Source: Janthinobacterium sp. (GTDB lineage Bacteria > Pseudomonadota > Gammaproteobacteria > Burkholderiales > Burkholderiaceae_D). From it: 5,881 nucleotides of DNA. The position numbers and the translations under genes were made by a program. Below the pieces are notes generated by a model, which had not been told where the DNA came from, did no database searches, and saw only the letters and a program-made list of their open reading frames with translations. The stretch is from the NCBI GenBank assembly GCA_003482555.1, contig DMYQ01000278.1, positions 1 to 5,881 of the forward strand, written 5' to 3'. The first letter of the stretch is position 1. The number at the start of each line of letters is the position of its first letter. Shown one piece after another: positions 1 to 5,839 of this stretch.

Positions 1-30
1 CGACTTATTGAGGTGTTACAACTACACTAG

Positions 31-2409
31 TTAAAACTTGACCCACAGGCGGCCGAAATACGAGGCGCCGTTCAAGCCGAATTGCACGCTGTCGTACTTG
101 AAGCCGTTGTCGGTTTCGTTCGGGTCTTGCGCGGTCGGTTTGACGTTGAAAATATTGTTGCCGCCGAAGGTGAACTTGGTGTTCTTGTTGATGTTGTAGG
201 TGAAGCTCAAGTCGGCCGAGGTCTTCGCTTCGTAGTGCGCGTTCGGCACGCCGGCGGCGGTGCCGTCGAAGGTGCCCAGGGTTTGCGGACCAAAATGGAT
301 GATCTTCAAGTCCGTTTCCAGCGGGCCCGTGACATAGTCGAAGCCCAGGGTGGCCTTGGCGCGCGGGCCGCCCTGTTCGATGAACAGGCGCTCGCGTTCC
401 GACAGCAAGACATCCTCGTAGCCTTTCAGCGAAGGCGGCGCGTGGATGCCGGTCACTTCGGTCTTGCTCAGGTTCATGGCCAGGAAGGTGGTCAGCTTGT
501 TGCCGCCGAGGGTGGTCTTGTGCGAAGCCGTCAAGTCCAGGCCGGTGGTCTTGGTGTCGATCGAGTTGACGAAGAATTGCGCCTGTCCCACGCCCAGGGC
601 GGCCAGTTTGGCGGCCAGGTCCGGATAGTTGGAGGCGTCGAAACGGCCCGACAATACGATGCGGTCCTTGATTTTGATGTCGTACAAGTCGGCAGTGACG
701 GAGACGGCCGACGTCGGGGTCCAGGTGGCGCCGAGGGTGAAGCTGGTCGATTTTTCTTCTTTCAGCTTGGGAATGCCGGCCGCGTTGGCGATCGCGCCGC
801 CGTTCGGCGCCAGCACCACGTCGGTCGGCACGCCGCCCACGAAGTCGGTGAAGGTCGAAGAAAAATAGGCTTGCTGCAGCGATGGCGCGCGGAAGCCGGT
901 GCTGGCCGAGCCGCGCAGCAGCACGGGATCGGCCACGCGGAAACTGGCGGCCAGCTTGCCGGTCACGGTGGAGCCGAAATCGCTGAATTTTTCATAGCGC
1001 ACTGCCGCTTCCGTTTTCAGGCGGGTGGTGAGGTCGGCTTCCAGATCCAGGTACAGCGCCGTGCTGTGGCGCTTGGCGTCGGTGATGTCGCCAGGCTGGA
1101 AGCCCGGGAAACCCTGGCTGCCGGCATTGCCGCCGACGCCGACGCCGTCGGCATCGATGTAAGAGTTCGGTTCGCCGGCCATGATCTTGTATTCTTCGCT
1201 GCGGTATTCGGCGCCGAAGGCGACGTTCAGGCCGCTCAAGATATCGCTGTAGAAACGGTTGAAGTCGGCGTTCGTGGTTAGTTGCTGGAAGGAAAAGCCG
1301 CCCGCGTTGAAATGGTCGGGGCTGATGCCGGCGCCGCCGTTTTGCGCGTCCAGGTTGGCGATCGAAGCGTTCAGGGTATGGCTGATGTTGTACATCATCT
1401 TGTTATAGCCATAGGTTTGCGAAAAGTCCGCGTTCCATTCGCCGAGTCTACTGCGGTGGCCGATGGTGGCGTAGCGGTCGTCGATGTCGGCGTTGATGAA
1501 GGGCACGAAGCCGTTCGGGTACATGGCCAGCGAATTGCGTGTCGGCACGTCGTCGGTGTTGTTGCGGCCGAAGGCGGCGCTGGAAGCGTCGCGCGTTTGC
1601 GCGCCAGCCGTGAAGTACAGCTTGCCGTTCGCGCTGGTCGGGTAGTCGCCGTTCACGTACAGGGTCTGGTTCTTGGCCTTGGTGTCGCCGATGATGCGCA
1701 TGCTGTCCGGGTCGGCCCGGTTGGAGCGGCCGCGATCCAGGTATTCGCCGGTGATGGCGATCACGCCCTTCTGGAACAGCGGCACGCCGCAGTAGGCCGA
1801 GGTCATGTAATTCTTGCCGTCGCGGGCCGAGTATTCGCTGAAACCGGCCACGGCTTCGCAACCCAGGCTGCGTTTCAAGCCGATGTCGATGACGCCGGCG
1901 ATGGCGTCGGAACCGTACTGGGCGGCGGCGCCGTCGCGCAACACTTGCACGTCCTTGATGGCCAGCATGGGGATGGCGTTCATGTCGGTGCCGGTGTTGC
2001 CGCGGTTGCGGGCGCCGAACAGATTGACCAGGGCCGTCGTGTGGCGCCGCTTGCCGTTCACCAGCACCAGGGTCTGGTCGGAACCGAGGCCGCGCAGGGC
2101 GGCCGAATCGACCAGGTCGGCGCCGTCGGCGCCCGTTTGCCGGGTCGAGTTGAAGGACGGCGATATGTATTGCAAGGTCTGGCCCAGGTCGAACTGGCCG
2201 CCCTGTTCGGCGACCTTGTTCATCGGGATGACATCGACCGGCACCATGGTGTCGGTGGCCGAATTGGTCGCGCGGCGCGAGCCGATCACGCTTACGCTTT
2301 GCATCTGGGTATCGCTCTGGGCGAAGGCTTCCGGGGCCGTCAGGGCCAGGGCGGCGCTGCCATACAAGCTGAGCAAGACTGCTTTACGTAAAGTGGTGAC
2401 TGTGAACAC
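31..2409 (-). CDS. TonB-dependent outer-membrane receptor
   Basis: This 792-residue protein is an outer-membrane active transporter of the TonB-dependent receptor family, which imports large or scarce ligands using energy relayed by TonB-ExbB-ExbD. Residues 1-30 form a signal peptide with a basic start, a hydrophobic stretch and a likely cleavage site after AFA. A TonB-box-like segment (SVSVIG, about 38-43) follows. The plug covers roughly 50-178 and carries the family motifs LVLVNGK (114-120) and VQVLRDGAAAQYGSDAIAGV (154-173). The rest is the beta-barrel, ending RLWVKF with the terminal Phe used by the BAM machinery. The start is GTG, chosen because AGGAG lies 5 bases upstream. Cys184 and Cys207 could form a disulfide. 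The substrate cannot be read from the sequence. The upstream LacI-like palindromes suggest carbohydrate-linked control, but that is inference. Family assignment is very secure; iron-chelate versus sugar transport is open. Confidence 0.96.
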   Translation of the reverse strand: MFTVTTLRKAVLLSLYGSAALALTAPEAFAQSDTQMQSVSVIGSRRATNSATDTMVPVDVIPMNKVAEQGGQFDLGQTLQYISPSFNSTRQTGADGADLVDSAALRGLGSDQTLVLVNGKRRHTTALVNLFGARNRGNTGTDMNAIPMLAIKDVQVLRDGAAAQYGSDAIAGVIDIGLKRSLGCEAVAGFSEYSARDGKNYMTSAYCGVPLFQKGVIAITGEYLDRGRSNRADPDSMRIIGDTKAKNQTLYVNGDYPTSANGKLYFTAGAQTRDASSAAFGRNNTDDVPTRNSLAMYPNGFVPFINADIDDRYATIGHRSRLGEWNADFSQTYGYNKMMYNISHTLNASIANLDAQNGGAGISPDHFNAGGFSFQQLTTNADFNRFYSDILSGLNVAFGAEYRSEEYKIMAGEPNSYIDADGVGVGGNAGSQGFPGFQPGDITDAKRHSTALYLDLEADLTTRLKTEAAVRYEKFSDFGSTVTGKLAASFRVADPVLLRGSASTGFRAPSLQQAYFSSTFTDFVGGVPTDVVLAPNGGAIANAAGIPKLKEEKSTSFTLGATWTPTSAVSVTADLYDIKIKDRIVLSGRFDASNYPDLAAKLAALGVGQAQFFVNSIDTKTTGLDLTASHKTTLGGNKLTTFLAMNLSKTEVTGIHAPPSLKGYEDVLLSERERLFIEQGGPRAKATLGFDYVTGPLETDLKIIHFGPQTLGTFDGTAAGVPNAHYEAKTSADLSFTYNINKNTKFTFGGNNIFNVKPTAQDPNETDNGFKYDSVQFGLNGASYFGRLWVKF

Positions 2410-2413
2410 GACT

Positions 2414-2420
2414 ACTCCTA
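2414..2420 (-). promoter_or_regulatory. ribosome binding site deciding the GTG start of the receptor
   Basis: Read on the minus strand, TAGGAGT lies here. Its AGGAG core is separated by 5 bases (TAGTC) from the GTG at 2409. This is the best Shine-Dalgarno match in the window and supports the GTG start, which also gives a complete signal peptide. Confidence 0.8.
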
Positions 2421-2462
2421 TGAATTATTTGAATTTGATTCTAATCGAACAAGTCATGGGGA

Positions 2463-2490
2463 ACTATTAATTAAAAGCGCTTTGTGACAA
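2463..2490 (-). promoter_or_regulatory. putative sigma70 promoter of the receptor gene
   Basis: On the minus strand a -35-like TTGTCA (2485-2490, five of six consensus bases) is followed after 16 bases by AATAGT (2463-2468, four of six). Transcription would begin near 2456, giving a leader of roughly 45 bases before the GTG. The spacer contains the palindrome AAAGCGCTTT, so a bound repressor would block RNA polymerase. The site was found by eye; the -10 element is not strong. Confidence 0.45.
2474..2483. promoter_or_regulatory. perfect palindrome AAAGCGCTTT, candidate LacI-family operator
   Basis: This is a perfect 10-bp palindrome with a central CG step, lying between the putative -35 and -10 of the receptor promoter. 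LacI-family operators are typically even-length palindromes centred on CG, so position and form fit a repressor site. No LacI-type regulator gene is in the window, so the binding protein is unknown. Confidence 0.4.
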
Positions 2491-2513
2491 ATTGATGACA
2501 GTCGTTGTTTCTT

Positions 2514-2525
2514 GGTAACGCTACC
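2514..2525. promoter_or_regulatory. near-palindrome GGTAACGCTACC, second candidate LacI-type operator
   Basis: This 12-bp dyad has one mismatched pair and a central CG, and reads TGGTAACGCTACCT with one more base on each side. It resembles the TGGTANCGNTACCA style of LacI-family sugar regulators. Its centre is 41 bp from that of the AAAGCGCTTT palindrome, close to four helical turns, which would suit cooperative or looped binding. Function is inferred from form and position only. Confidence 0.4.
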
Positions 2526-2556
2526 TTGCGCGCGGGGGCGGAATGCTGCTAGCCGT

Positions 2557-2580
2557 GCTTTTAGGCGCGCTTTTAGGCTG
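2557..2580. repeat. 12-bp tandem repeat over the phzF-like stop codon
   Basis: GCTTTTAGGC occurs at 2557-2566 and again at 2569-2578, so the unit is 12 bp and in frame. On the minus strand this turns the gene end into GCC TAA AAG CGC GCC TAA AAG, with a second in-frame TAA, and a TAG follows a few codons later. It looks like a simple slippage duplication of the stop-codon region. Confidence 0.75.
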
Positions 2581-3376
2581 CATATGCGGCCGTTTCGACG
2601 GCGCCGCCGATGAGCACCTGGCCCTCTTGCCACCGGCTGCGAATCAGGCAGGCATGGCCCAGGGCCGCGCCCTGAAACAGTTGCAGCGGCGTTTGCAGGT
2701 GCAGGGTCAGGGCGCCGGCCGCGACGCCGGTGGCGCTGTCTTCCATTTTTGGCTCCAGGTGGTTGAAATTGCGGCCCTCGTAGCGTCCCTGGCCCAGCGC
2801 GCAGTAGGCGTAGCAGCCGCTGACCCCATGTTGGCGGCTCCAGGCGGCGATCAAATCCAGATCCGGTCGCAGCGCGCGCAGGGTGGCGCAGTCGGCCACT
2901 TCGAGCAGCAGCTTGGGGCTGCCGACCGAGGCCACCGCGGGCGCGGATGCCAGCACGATGCCGGGCGCGTTCAGCAGCGCCGCCGGCAGCTCGGCGGCGA
3001 TGGGCGGCGCCGCGAACGCTTGCGGCGCCAGTCGGACGAAGAGGCCGTCGGCCATATTCAGCAAAATCAGGGTCTGGCCGTGCATGGCGGTCTTGACGGC
3101 GATGGTAGGCACGCCAGCCTGGCCGGGGCGCGCGAAAAGCCGCTGGGCGGCGGCCAGGGTGGCGTGCAGGCACAGCGGACTGCGCATGTGGGGATAGAAA
3201 TAGTCGAGCAGCAAGCAGCCATCGGCATCGGCATCGATGAATACGCAGGTAATCTGTTGCTGGAAGGCGAAGAGCTGGCGCGCGGCCGGGTCGGCGCTGT
3301 CATTTTCGATGACGAGGGCGGGGTTGCCGGTACCGGCCTGGGTGCCGAAGCAGAGCAATTTATGAATGGCGCGCAT
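2573..3376 (-). CDS. PhzF-family (diaminopimelate-epimerase fold) protein, divergent active site
   Basis: This 267-residue protein belongs to the PhzF/YddE family, two-domain cytosolic proteins that include the phenazine-pathway isomerase PhzF and many members of unknown role. The start ATG gives the usual family opening, with GTGNPALV at 15-22 matching the conserved GNP loop. PLCLHATLAA (67-76) matches the P-x-C-G-H-A-T segment with His71 kept but Gly replaced by Leu. MEDSATGVAAGAL (211-223) holds the conserved Asp213 and the G-x-x-x-G turn. The catalytic Glu expected in the S-E-T-x-F motif near residue 42 is not there; the local sequence is QQQITCVFI. The length is slightly short for the family. 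There are no phenazine genes nearby, so a role in phenazine synthesis is unlikely. It is transcribed toward the receptor but 163 bases separate them and the receptor has its own candidate promoter. Fold assignment is firm; substrate is unknown. Confidence 0.88.
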   Translation of the reverse strand: MRAIHKLLCFGTQAGTGNPALVIENDSADPAARQLFAFQQQITCVFIDADADGCLLLDYFYPHMRSPLCLHATLAAAQRLFARPGQAGVPTIAVKTAMHGQTLILLNMADGLFVRLAPQAFAAPPIAAELPAALLNAPGIVLASAPAVASVGSPKLLLEVADCATLRALRPDLDLIAAWSRQHGVSGCYAYCALGQGRYEGRNFNHLEPKMEDSATGVAAGALTLHLQTPLQLFQGAALGHACLIRSRWQEGQVLIGGAVETAAYAA

Positions 3377-3546
3377 GGTTCAAGTTATCTTGGTTGCAAT
3401 CTTTTAGGGTAACATACACGCGGACTTGCGGCCCGGGTCAAGGCCCATCGGCGCTTCGACGGCAAGCGCGACTTGCCAAGCCGCCTGCCCGCCGCGGTCG
3501 CGATGTTTGCCGGTTCCATGAAAAAATTCTATGGCAAAATGCGGGC
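3377..3546. other. divergent intergenic region with two overlapping inverted repeats
   Basis: This gap separates the phzF-like gene (minus) from the GNAT gene (plus), so both promoters should lie here. Its left part (3377-3420) is AT-richer. Two perfect 6-bp inverted repeats overlap: GCGCTT at 3451-3456 with AAGCGC at 3464-3469, and GGCAAG at 3461-3466 with CTTGCC at 3472-3477. They share bases, so in RNA only one could form at a time. A weak promoter-like pair, TTGCCG (3507-3512) and TATGGC (3530-3535) 17 bases apart, precedes the GNAT gene. No strong Shine-Dalgarno is seen for either gene. Confidence 0.45.
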
Positions 3547-4014
3547 ATGGAAAATATGATCTTGCGCGACGCCGTCGCGGCGGACGCGCCCGCCATCAGC
3601 GCCCTGATCCTCGAACTGGCGCCCCTGATGACCGTCGACGGCAAAGGCGAGGGCGCCGCAGGCTTTTTGCTGAGTTTGGCACCGGCGGCGATCGCCGCGT
3701 ATATAGCCGCGCCGAATTATCGCTATCAGCTGGGTTTTCTCGACGGGGCGCTGGCGGGCGTGGTCGCGGTGCGCGACGGGCGCCACGTGTTTCACCTGTT
3801 TGTCGCGCGCGCCCTGCATGGCCGCGGCCTGGCGCGGCGCTTGTGGGCGGCGGCCCGCACGGCGGCCGGCGACGCCGATGGGTATACCGTCAATTCCTCC
3901 TGTTATGCACTGCCCATGTACGAACACTTCGGCTTTGTCGCGAGCGGGCCGCGCGTGGAGAAGGACGGCATCGCCTTCGTGCCGATGCGGCTGGCGGCGC
4001 TGGCCGGCCGCTGA
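3547..4014 (+). CDS. GNAT-family N-acetyltransferase
   Basis: This 155-residue protein is a single-domain GNAT acetyltransferase, a cytosolic enzyme moving an acetyl group from acetyl-CoA to an amine. The N-terminus, ILRDAVAADAPAISALI, is the typical first strand and helix. HLFVARALHGRGLARRLW (83-100) is motif A, with the G-R-G-L-A loop that binds the CoA pyrophosphate. NSSCYALPMYEHFGF (116-130) is motif B, with the Tyr and the closing Gly-Phe seen across the family. The substrate is not predictable. The start is uncertain: ATG at 3547 has no clear Shine-Dalgarno, while ATG at 3556 (Met4) has GGA four bases upstream and gives the common M-I-L-R opening. An open frame runs upstream to 3394, but that extension looks non-coding. 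The gene converges on hipA, 83 bases away. Confidence 0.9.
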   Translation: MENMILRDAVAADAPAISALILELAPLMTVDGKGEGAAGFLLSLAPAAIAAYIAAPNYRYQLGFLDGALAGVVAVRDGRHVFHLFVARALHGRGLARRLWAAARTAAGDADGYTVNSSCYALPMYEHFGFVASGPRVEKDGIAFVPMRLAALAGR

Positions 4015-4026
4015 CGGCCAAGCCCA
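4015..4026. repeat. left copy of 12-bp direct repeat flanking hipBA
   Basis: CGGCCAAGCCCA begins directly after the GNAT stop codon and is repeated exactly at 5826-5837, just downstream of the FAD-oxidase stop. A TGGCCGGCC element also precedes both copies (4001-4009 and 5822-5830), with the two elements overlapping in the right copy. The repeat brackets the lower-GC hipBA module. It may be an insertion footprint or a chance GC-rich match. Confidence 0.4.
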
Positions 4027-4097
4027 GGGAAAGATTCATAGGCGAGGAATGCATCAACCCGACCAACTACTGTCCTTGACGCCGGCCGCTACTGGCT

Positions 4098-5348
4098 TCA
4101 CTTCACCAGGCGCTGTCGATTTGCTTCCATCACCTTGGCCACCTGGTCGATCACGTGGGCCGGTATGGGCAGCCGCGCCGCCTCTTGCCTGAATGCGGCC
4201 ACTGTCAATGTGGCCAGCATCGAGTCGATGAGGACTTCCGCAGCGCCATCTTTCAATCCGCCGGCGCGAGCGACTGTCAAAATATGTGCGCGGCCGGGTG
4301 CTTTTCCTTCTCCGCCAACTTCCGTGAAATGTTCGCCTCGGAATCCTGGCGCATAGGTGAGATCGTACGGCGGCGCCAGGCGCCATTCATTCTGTTCATT
4401 GAGCATGAACGCGAAGTTCTTCGCATGATCGTCCCTATTGTTCATCACCACGTTGAACAGGCAACGTTGCAATGCCTTCACGATTTCGCGATTGTCGCGG
4501 GTGAGCAGTCTGGTCGCGCGTATGAAATCGACATAGCCAAGCGACGGCAGCCTGAAGTTTGCATGTAGCAGGCCCGCCAGGGAATGCACGTGGACACGCT
4601 GGCCAGCGGCGTACCTGTCGAAGCGCCTGGTGCCAAACGCTGTCAAGCCATCGGGCAGTTGGATGAACTTCGTGGGCTCCATCCCGAGATTGCAACGATC
4701 AGACATGCGCGCATAGAGTTCCTCCAGGGCGCAACTGAACCTTGCATCCTCCTTGGTTGGAAACTTGAAGAGCCACGGGTGTCCGCCAGGCACGCGCCAC
4801 TCGTGGGTGCTCATCTGATCCGTTTCCGGATTGTAGAACGCCACGGCCTTTGGCCGCACGCCGCCCGGCGATCCACCAGCAATAGCCAGCTCGGCGAGCA
4901 CGACGCGACTATCATCATGGAGTAGCTCGCGGATCTCGCTTGCCATGTCGAAGATCGTCAGATCCCGGACTTCTGCCATTGCCCGATCGGCAGGCTCAAA
5001 CGTCAGTGCACCCATCGTGTTCTCGCCAAGGTAGGCGAGGCGATCGAGAACGGAGATGGTGGCCGTGTCTATCCCTTTGGCGCGCATCCGGCGATCCATC
5101 AGCACGAGACCCCAGCCATCTGGCAGCGCGTCGTAGACGATGCCTGGCACGCGCATCAAGTGGAGATAGTTGTTCTGCTGGTCTGGATAGGCTTGCGGCC
5201 GTAGCGGCAAGCGGATCGGCGAGAACTCGATCGCACTGGCGATCGCGTCGGAAGAGTACTGAAAGAGGATGTCCTTGCCATCGTCTGCCAAGGTTCCCAG
5301 CCGCAGCGATCTTCCTCCAGCCTTAAACATCACCTGTAGTTCTTTCAT
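4098..5348 (-). CDS. hipA: HipA-family serine/threonine kinase toxin
   Basis: This 416-residue protein is a HipA-type kinase, the toxin of a type II toxin-antitoxin pair. In Escherichia coli HipA phosphorylates glutamyl-tRNA synthetase and induces growth arrest and persistence; the target here is unknown. The N-terminal subdomain (about 1-115) is present, so this is a full-length HipA and not a split HipS/HipT form. SPGGVRPK (160-167) aligns with the E. coli loop SVAGAQEK, placing Ser160 at the autophosphorylation Ser150. Lys195 in WLFKF fits the ATP-contacting Lys. N-R-D306-D-H308-A-K-N311 is the catalytic loop, and Y-D329-L is the metal-binding Asp. All key residues are intact. The start ATG overlaps the hipB stop as ATGA, with GAAGG just upstream. 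The same frame stays open upstream to 5513, but only inside hipB. G+C is lower than in neighbouring genes, suggesting transfer. Confidence 0.94.
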   Translation of the reverse strand: MKELQVMFKAGGRSLRLGTLADDGKDILFQYSSDAIASAIEFSPIRLPLRPQAYPDQQNNYLHLMRVPGIVYDALPDGWGLVLMDRRMRAKGIDTATISVLDRLAYLGENTMGALTFEPADRAMAEVRDLTIFDMASEIRELLHDDSRVVLAELAIAGGSPGGVRPKAVAFYNPETDQMSTHEWRVPGGHPWLFKFPTKEDARFSCALEELYARMSDRCNLGMEPTKFIQLPDGLTAFGTRRFDRYAAGQRVHVHSLAGLLHANFRLPSLGYVDFIRATRLLTRDNREIVKALQRCLFNVVMNNRDDHAKNFAFMLNEQNEWRLAPPYDLTYAPGFRGEHFTEVGGEGKAPGRAHILTVARAGGLKDGAAEVLIDSMLATLTVAAFRQEAARLPIPAHVIDQVAKVMEANRQRLVK

Positions 5349-5668
5349 ATTGCCTTCGTCCTGGGCGTCCGACGGTAGGCCCGCTGCCGGGTTTTTGCGG
5401 CCGACTTGATGCGCATGTCCTCGATCGAGCGGGTTTGTAAAACCAAGACGGATTGAAGATCCGCAGAGGCCTTCAGCGCCTCGAGGATACGAACGAACGT
5501 GGCCAGAGTGCATTTCCCGGTTCGTTCGAAGTTTCCGAGTGTCTGGCCAGACACGCCAATGCGTTTTGCCATGAGCTCAACGCTGACATTCATCTGTATG
5601 CGACGAGCTCGCGCACGCGCACCCAGCTCGGCACATATCTCATCAGGTAGTGATAAAGTGAAATCCAA
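5345..5668 (-). CDS. hipB: HipB-like XRE-family antitoxin and autorepressor
   Basis: This 107-residue protein has a helix-turn-helix of the Cro/C1 (XRE) type at about residues 28-66, with M-A-K-R-I-G-V-S-G-Q-T-L-G-N-F-E as the core. In hip systems this protein neutralises HipA and represses the operon through promoter operators. The C-terminal tail (about 85-105) is rich in Arg and Lys. The start is TTG: there is no upstream ATG in this frame before a TGA, GGA lies 6 bases before the TTG, and the first internal Met (residue 26) would remove the front of the domain. A TTG start would keep translation modest. The early codons (TTA, TCA, CTA, ATA) are unlike those of the GC-rich neighbours. The stop overlaps the hipA start by four bases, indicating translational coupling. 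Family assignment is firm by motif plus context. Confidence 0.9.
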   Translation of the reverse strand: MDFTLSLPDEICAELGARARARRIQMNVSVELMAKRIGVSGQTLGNFERTGKCTLATFVRILEALKASADLQSVLVLQTRSIEDMRIKSAAKTRQRAYRRTPRTKAI

Positions 5669-5839
5669 TGGTTTTCCAATGTTTAGCGGAGAAAATCTGC
5701 ACTTTCATATGGAAGTCTATAGATTTTTTGTTTGAGCCTCAATGCGTTTCCGCACGAATACAATCTGGCTCATCGGCCGCGCGTCCATGCGGTGGCCTCG
5801 GCGGCGCTGAACGCCATCCGATGGCCGGCCAAGCCCACG
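5669..5839. promoter_or_regulatory. AT-rich hipBA promoter/operator region
   Basis: The part nearest hipB is AT-rich (23/60 G+C at 5641-5700, 22/60 at 5701-5760). On the minus strand TTGAGG (5737-5742) and TATAGA (5716-5721) are 15 bases apart, a short-spaced candidate promoter; a TAGACT at 17 bases is an alternative -10. Three dyads cluster here: CTTTCATATGGAAG (5702-5715, one mismatched pair), the perfect TCTATAGA (5716-5723) directly beside it, and TGCG-TTTC-CGCA (5743-5754). HipB proteins repress their own operons through such dyads, so these are operator candidates. From about 5760 to 5839 the DNA is GC-rich again, with short open frames of 15-23 codons that match nothing I recognise. 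Confidence 0.45.
5826..5837. repeat. right copy of 12-bp direct repeat flanking hipBA
   Basis: An exact copy of the sequence at 4015-4026, in the same orientation. It lies just downstream of the FAD-oxidase stop codon on the minus strand, and overlaps the perfect palindrome TGGCCGGCCA (5822-5831). Confidence 0.4.

Noticed and set aside
1..30. Weak dyad GTGT/ACAC downstream of the receptor stop
   Set aside because: Four-base arms without a T-tract at the window edge; too little to call a terminator.
82..2391. Two long plus-strand open frames (82-1281 and 1282-2391) antisense to the receptor
   Set aside because: They are mirror frames of a GC-rich coding sequence: low-complexity Gly/Ala/Val/Arg composition, no recognisable domain, no start signal, while the minus strand encodes an unmistakable receptor.
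2421..2450. AT-rich segment with GATTAGAATC just upstream of the receptor as a Fur box
   Set aside because: It matches the 19-bp Fur consensus poorly when aligned by eye; the GATT/AATC dyad is too short to name.
2528..2570. CGCGCG repeats after the phzF-like stop as a terminator hairpin
   Set aside because: The arms are about 30 bases apart, there is no T-tract, and the sequence is simple CG alternation.
2454..3412. Open frames on both strands overlapping the phzF-like gene (2543-3412 plus, 2454-3173 minus)
   Set aside because: Compositional shadows rich in Arg, Pro, Gly and Ala with no motifs; the 2573-3376 frame carries clear family motifs.
4001..4020. Stem TGGCCG/CGGCCA over the GNAT stop as a rho-independent terminator
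   Set aside because: Only a 6-bp stem with an 8-base loop and no following T-tract; not convincing. The same applies to the hipA end.
5349..5513. 55-codon N-terminal extension of the hipA frame
   Set aside because: It lies wholly inside hipB in another frame and has no HipA-like sequence; the ATG at 5348 with the ATGA overlap and family-like N-terminus is the better start.
5762..5817. Short minus-strand frames between the FAD oxidase and hipB (15 and 23 codons, one in ATGA overlap with the other)
   Set aside because: No Shine-Dalgarno, no recognisable sequence, and such short frames are common by chance in GC-rich DNA.
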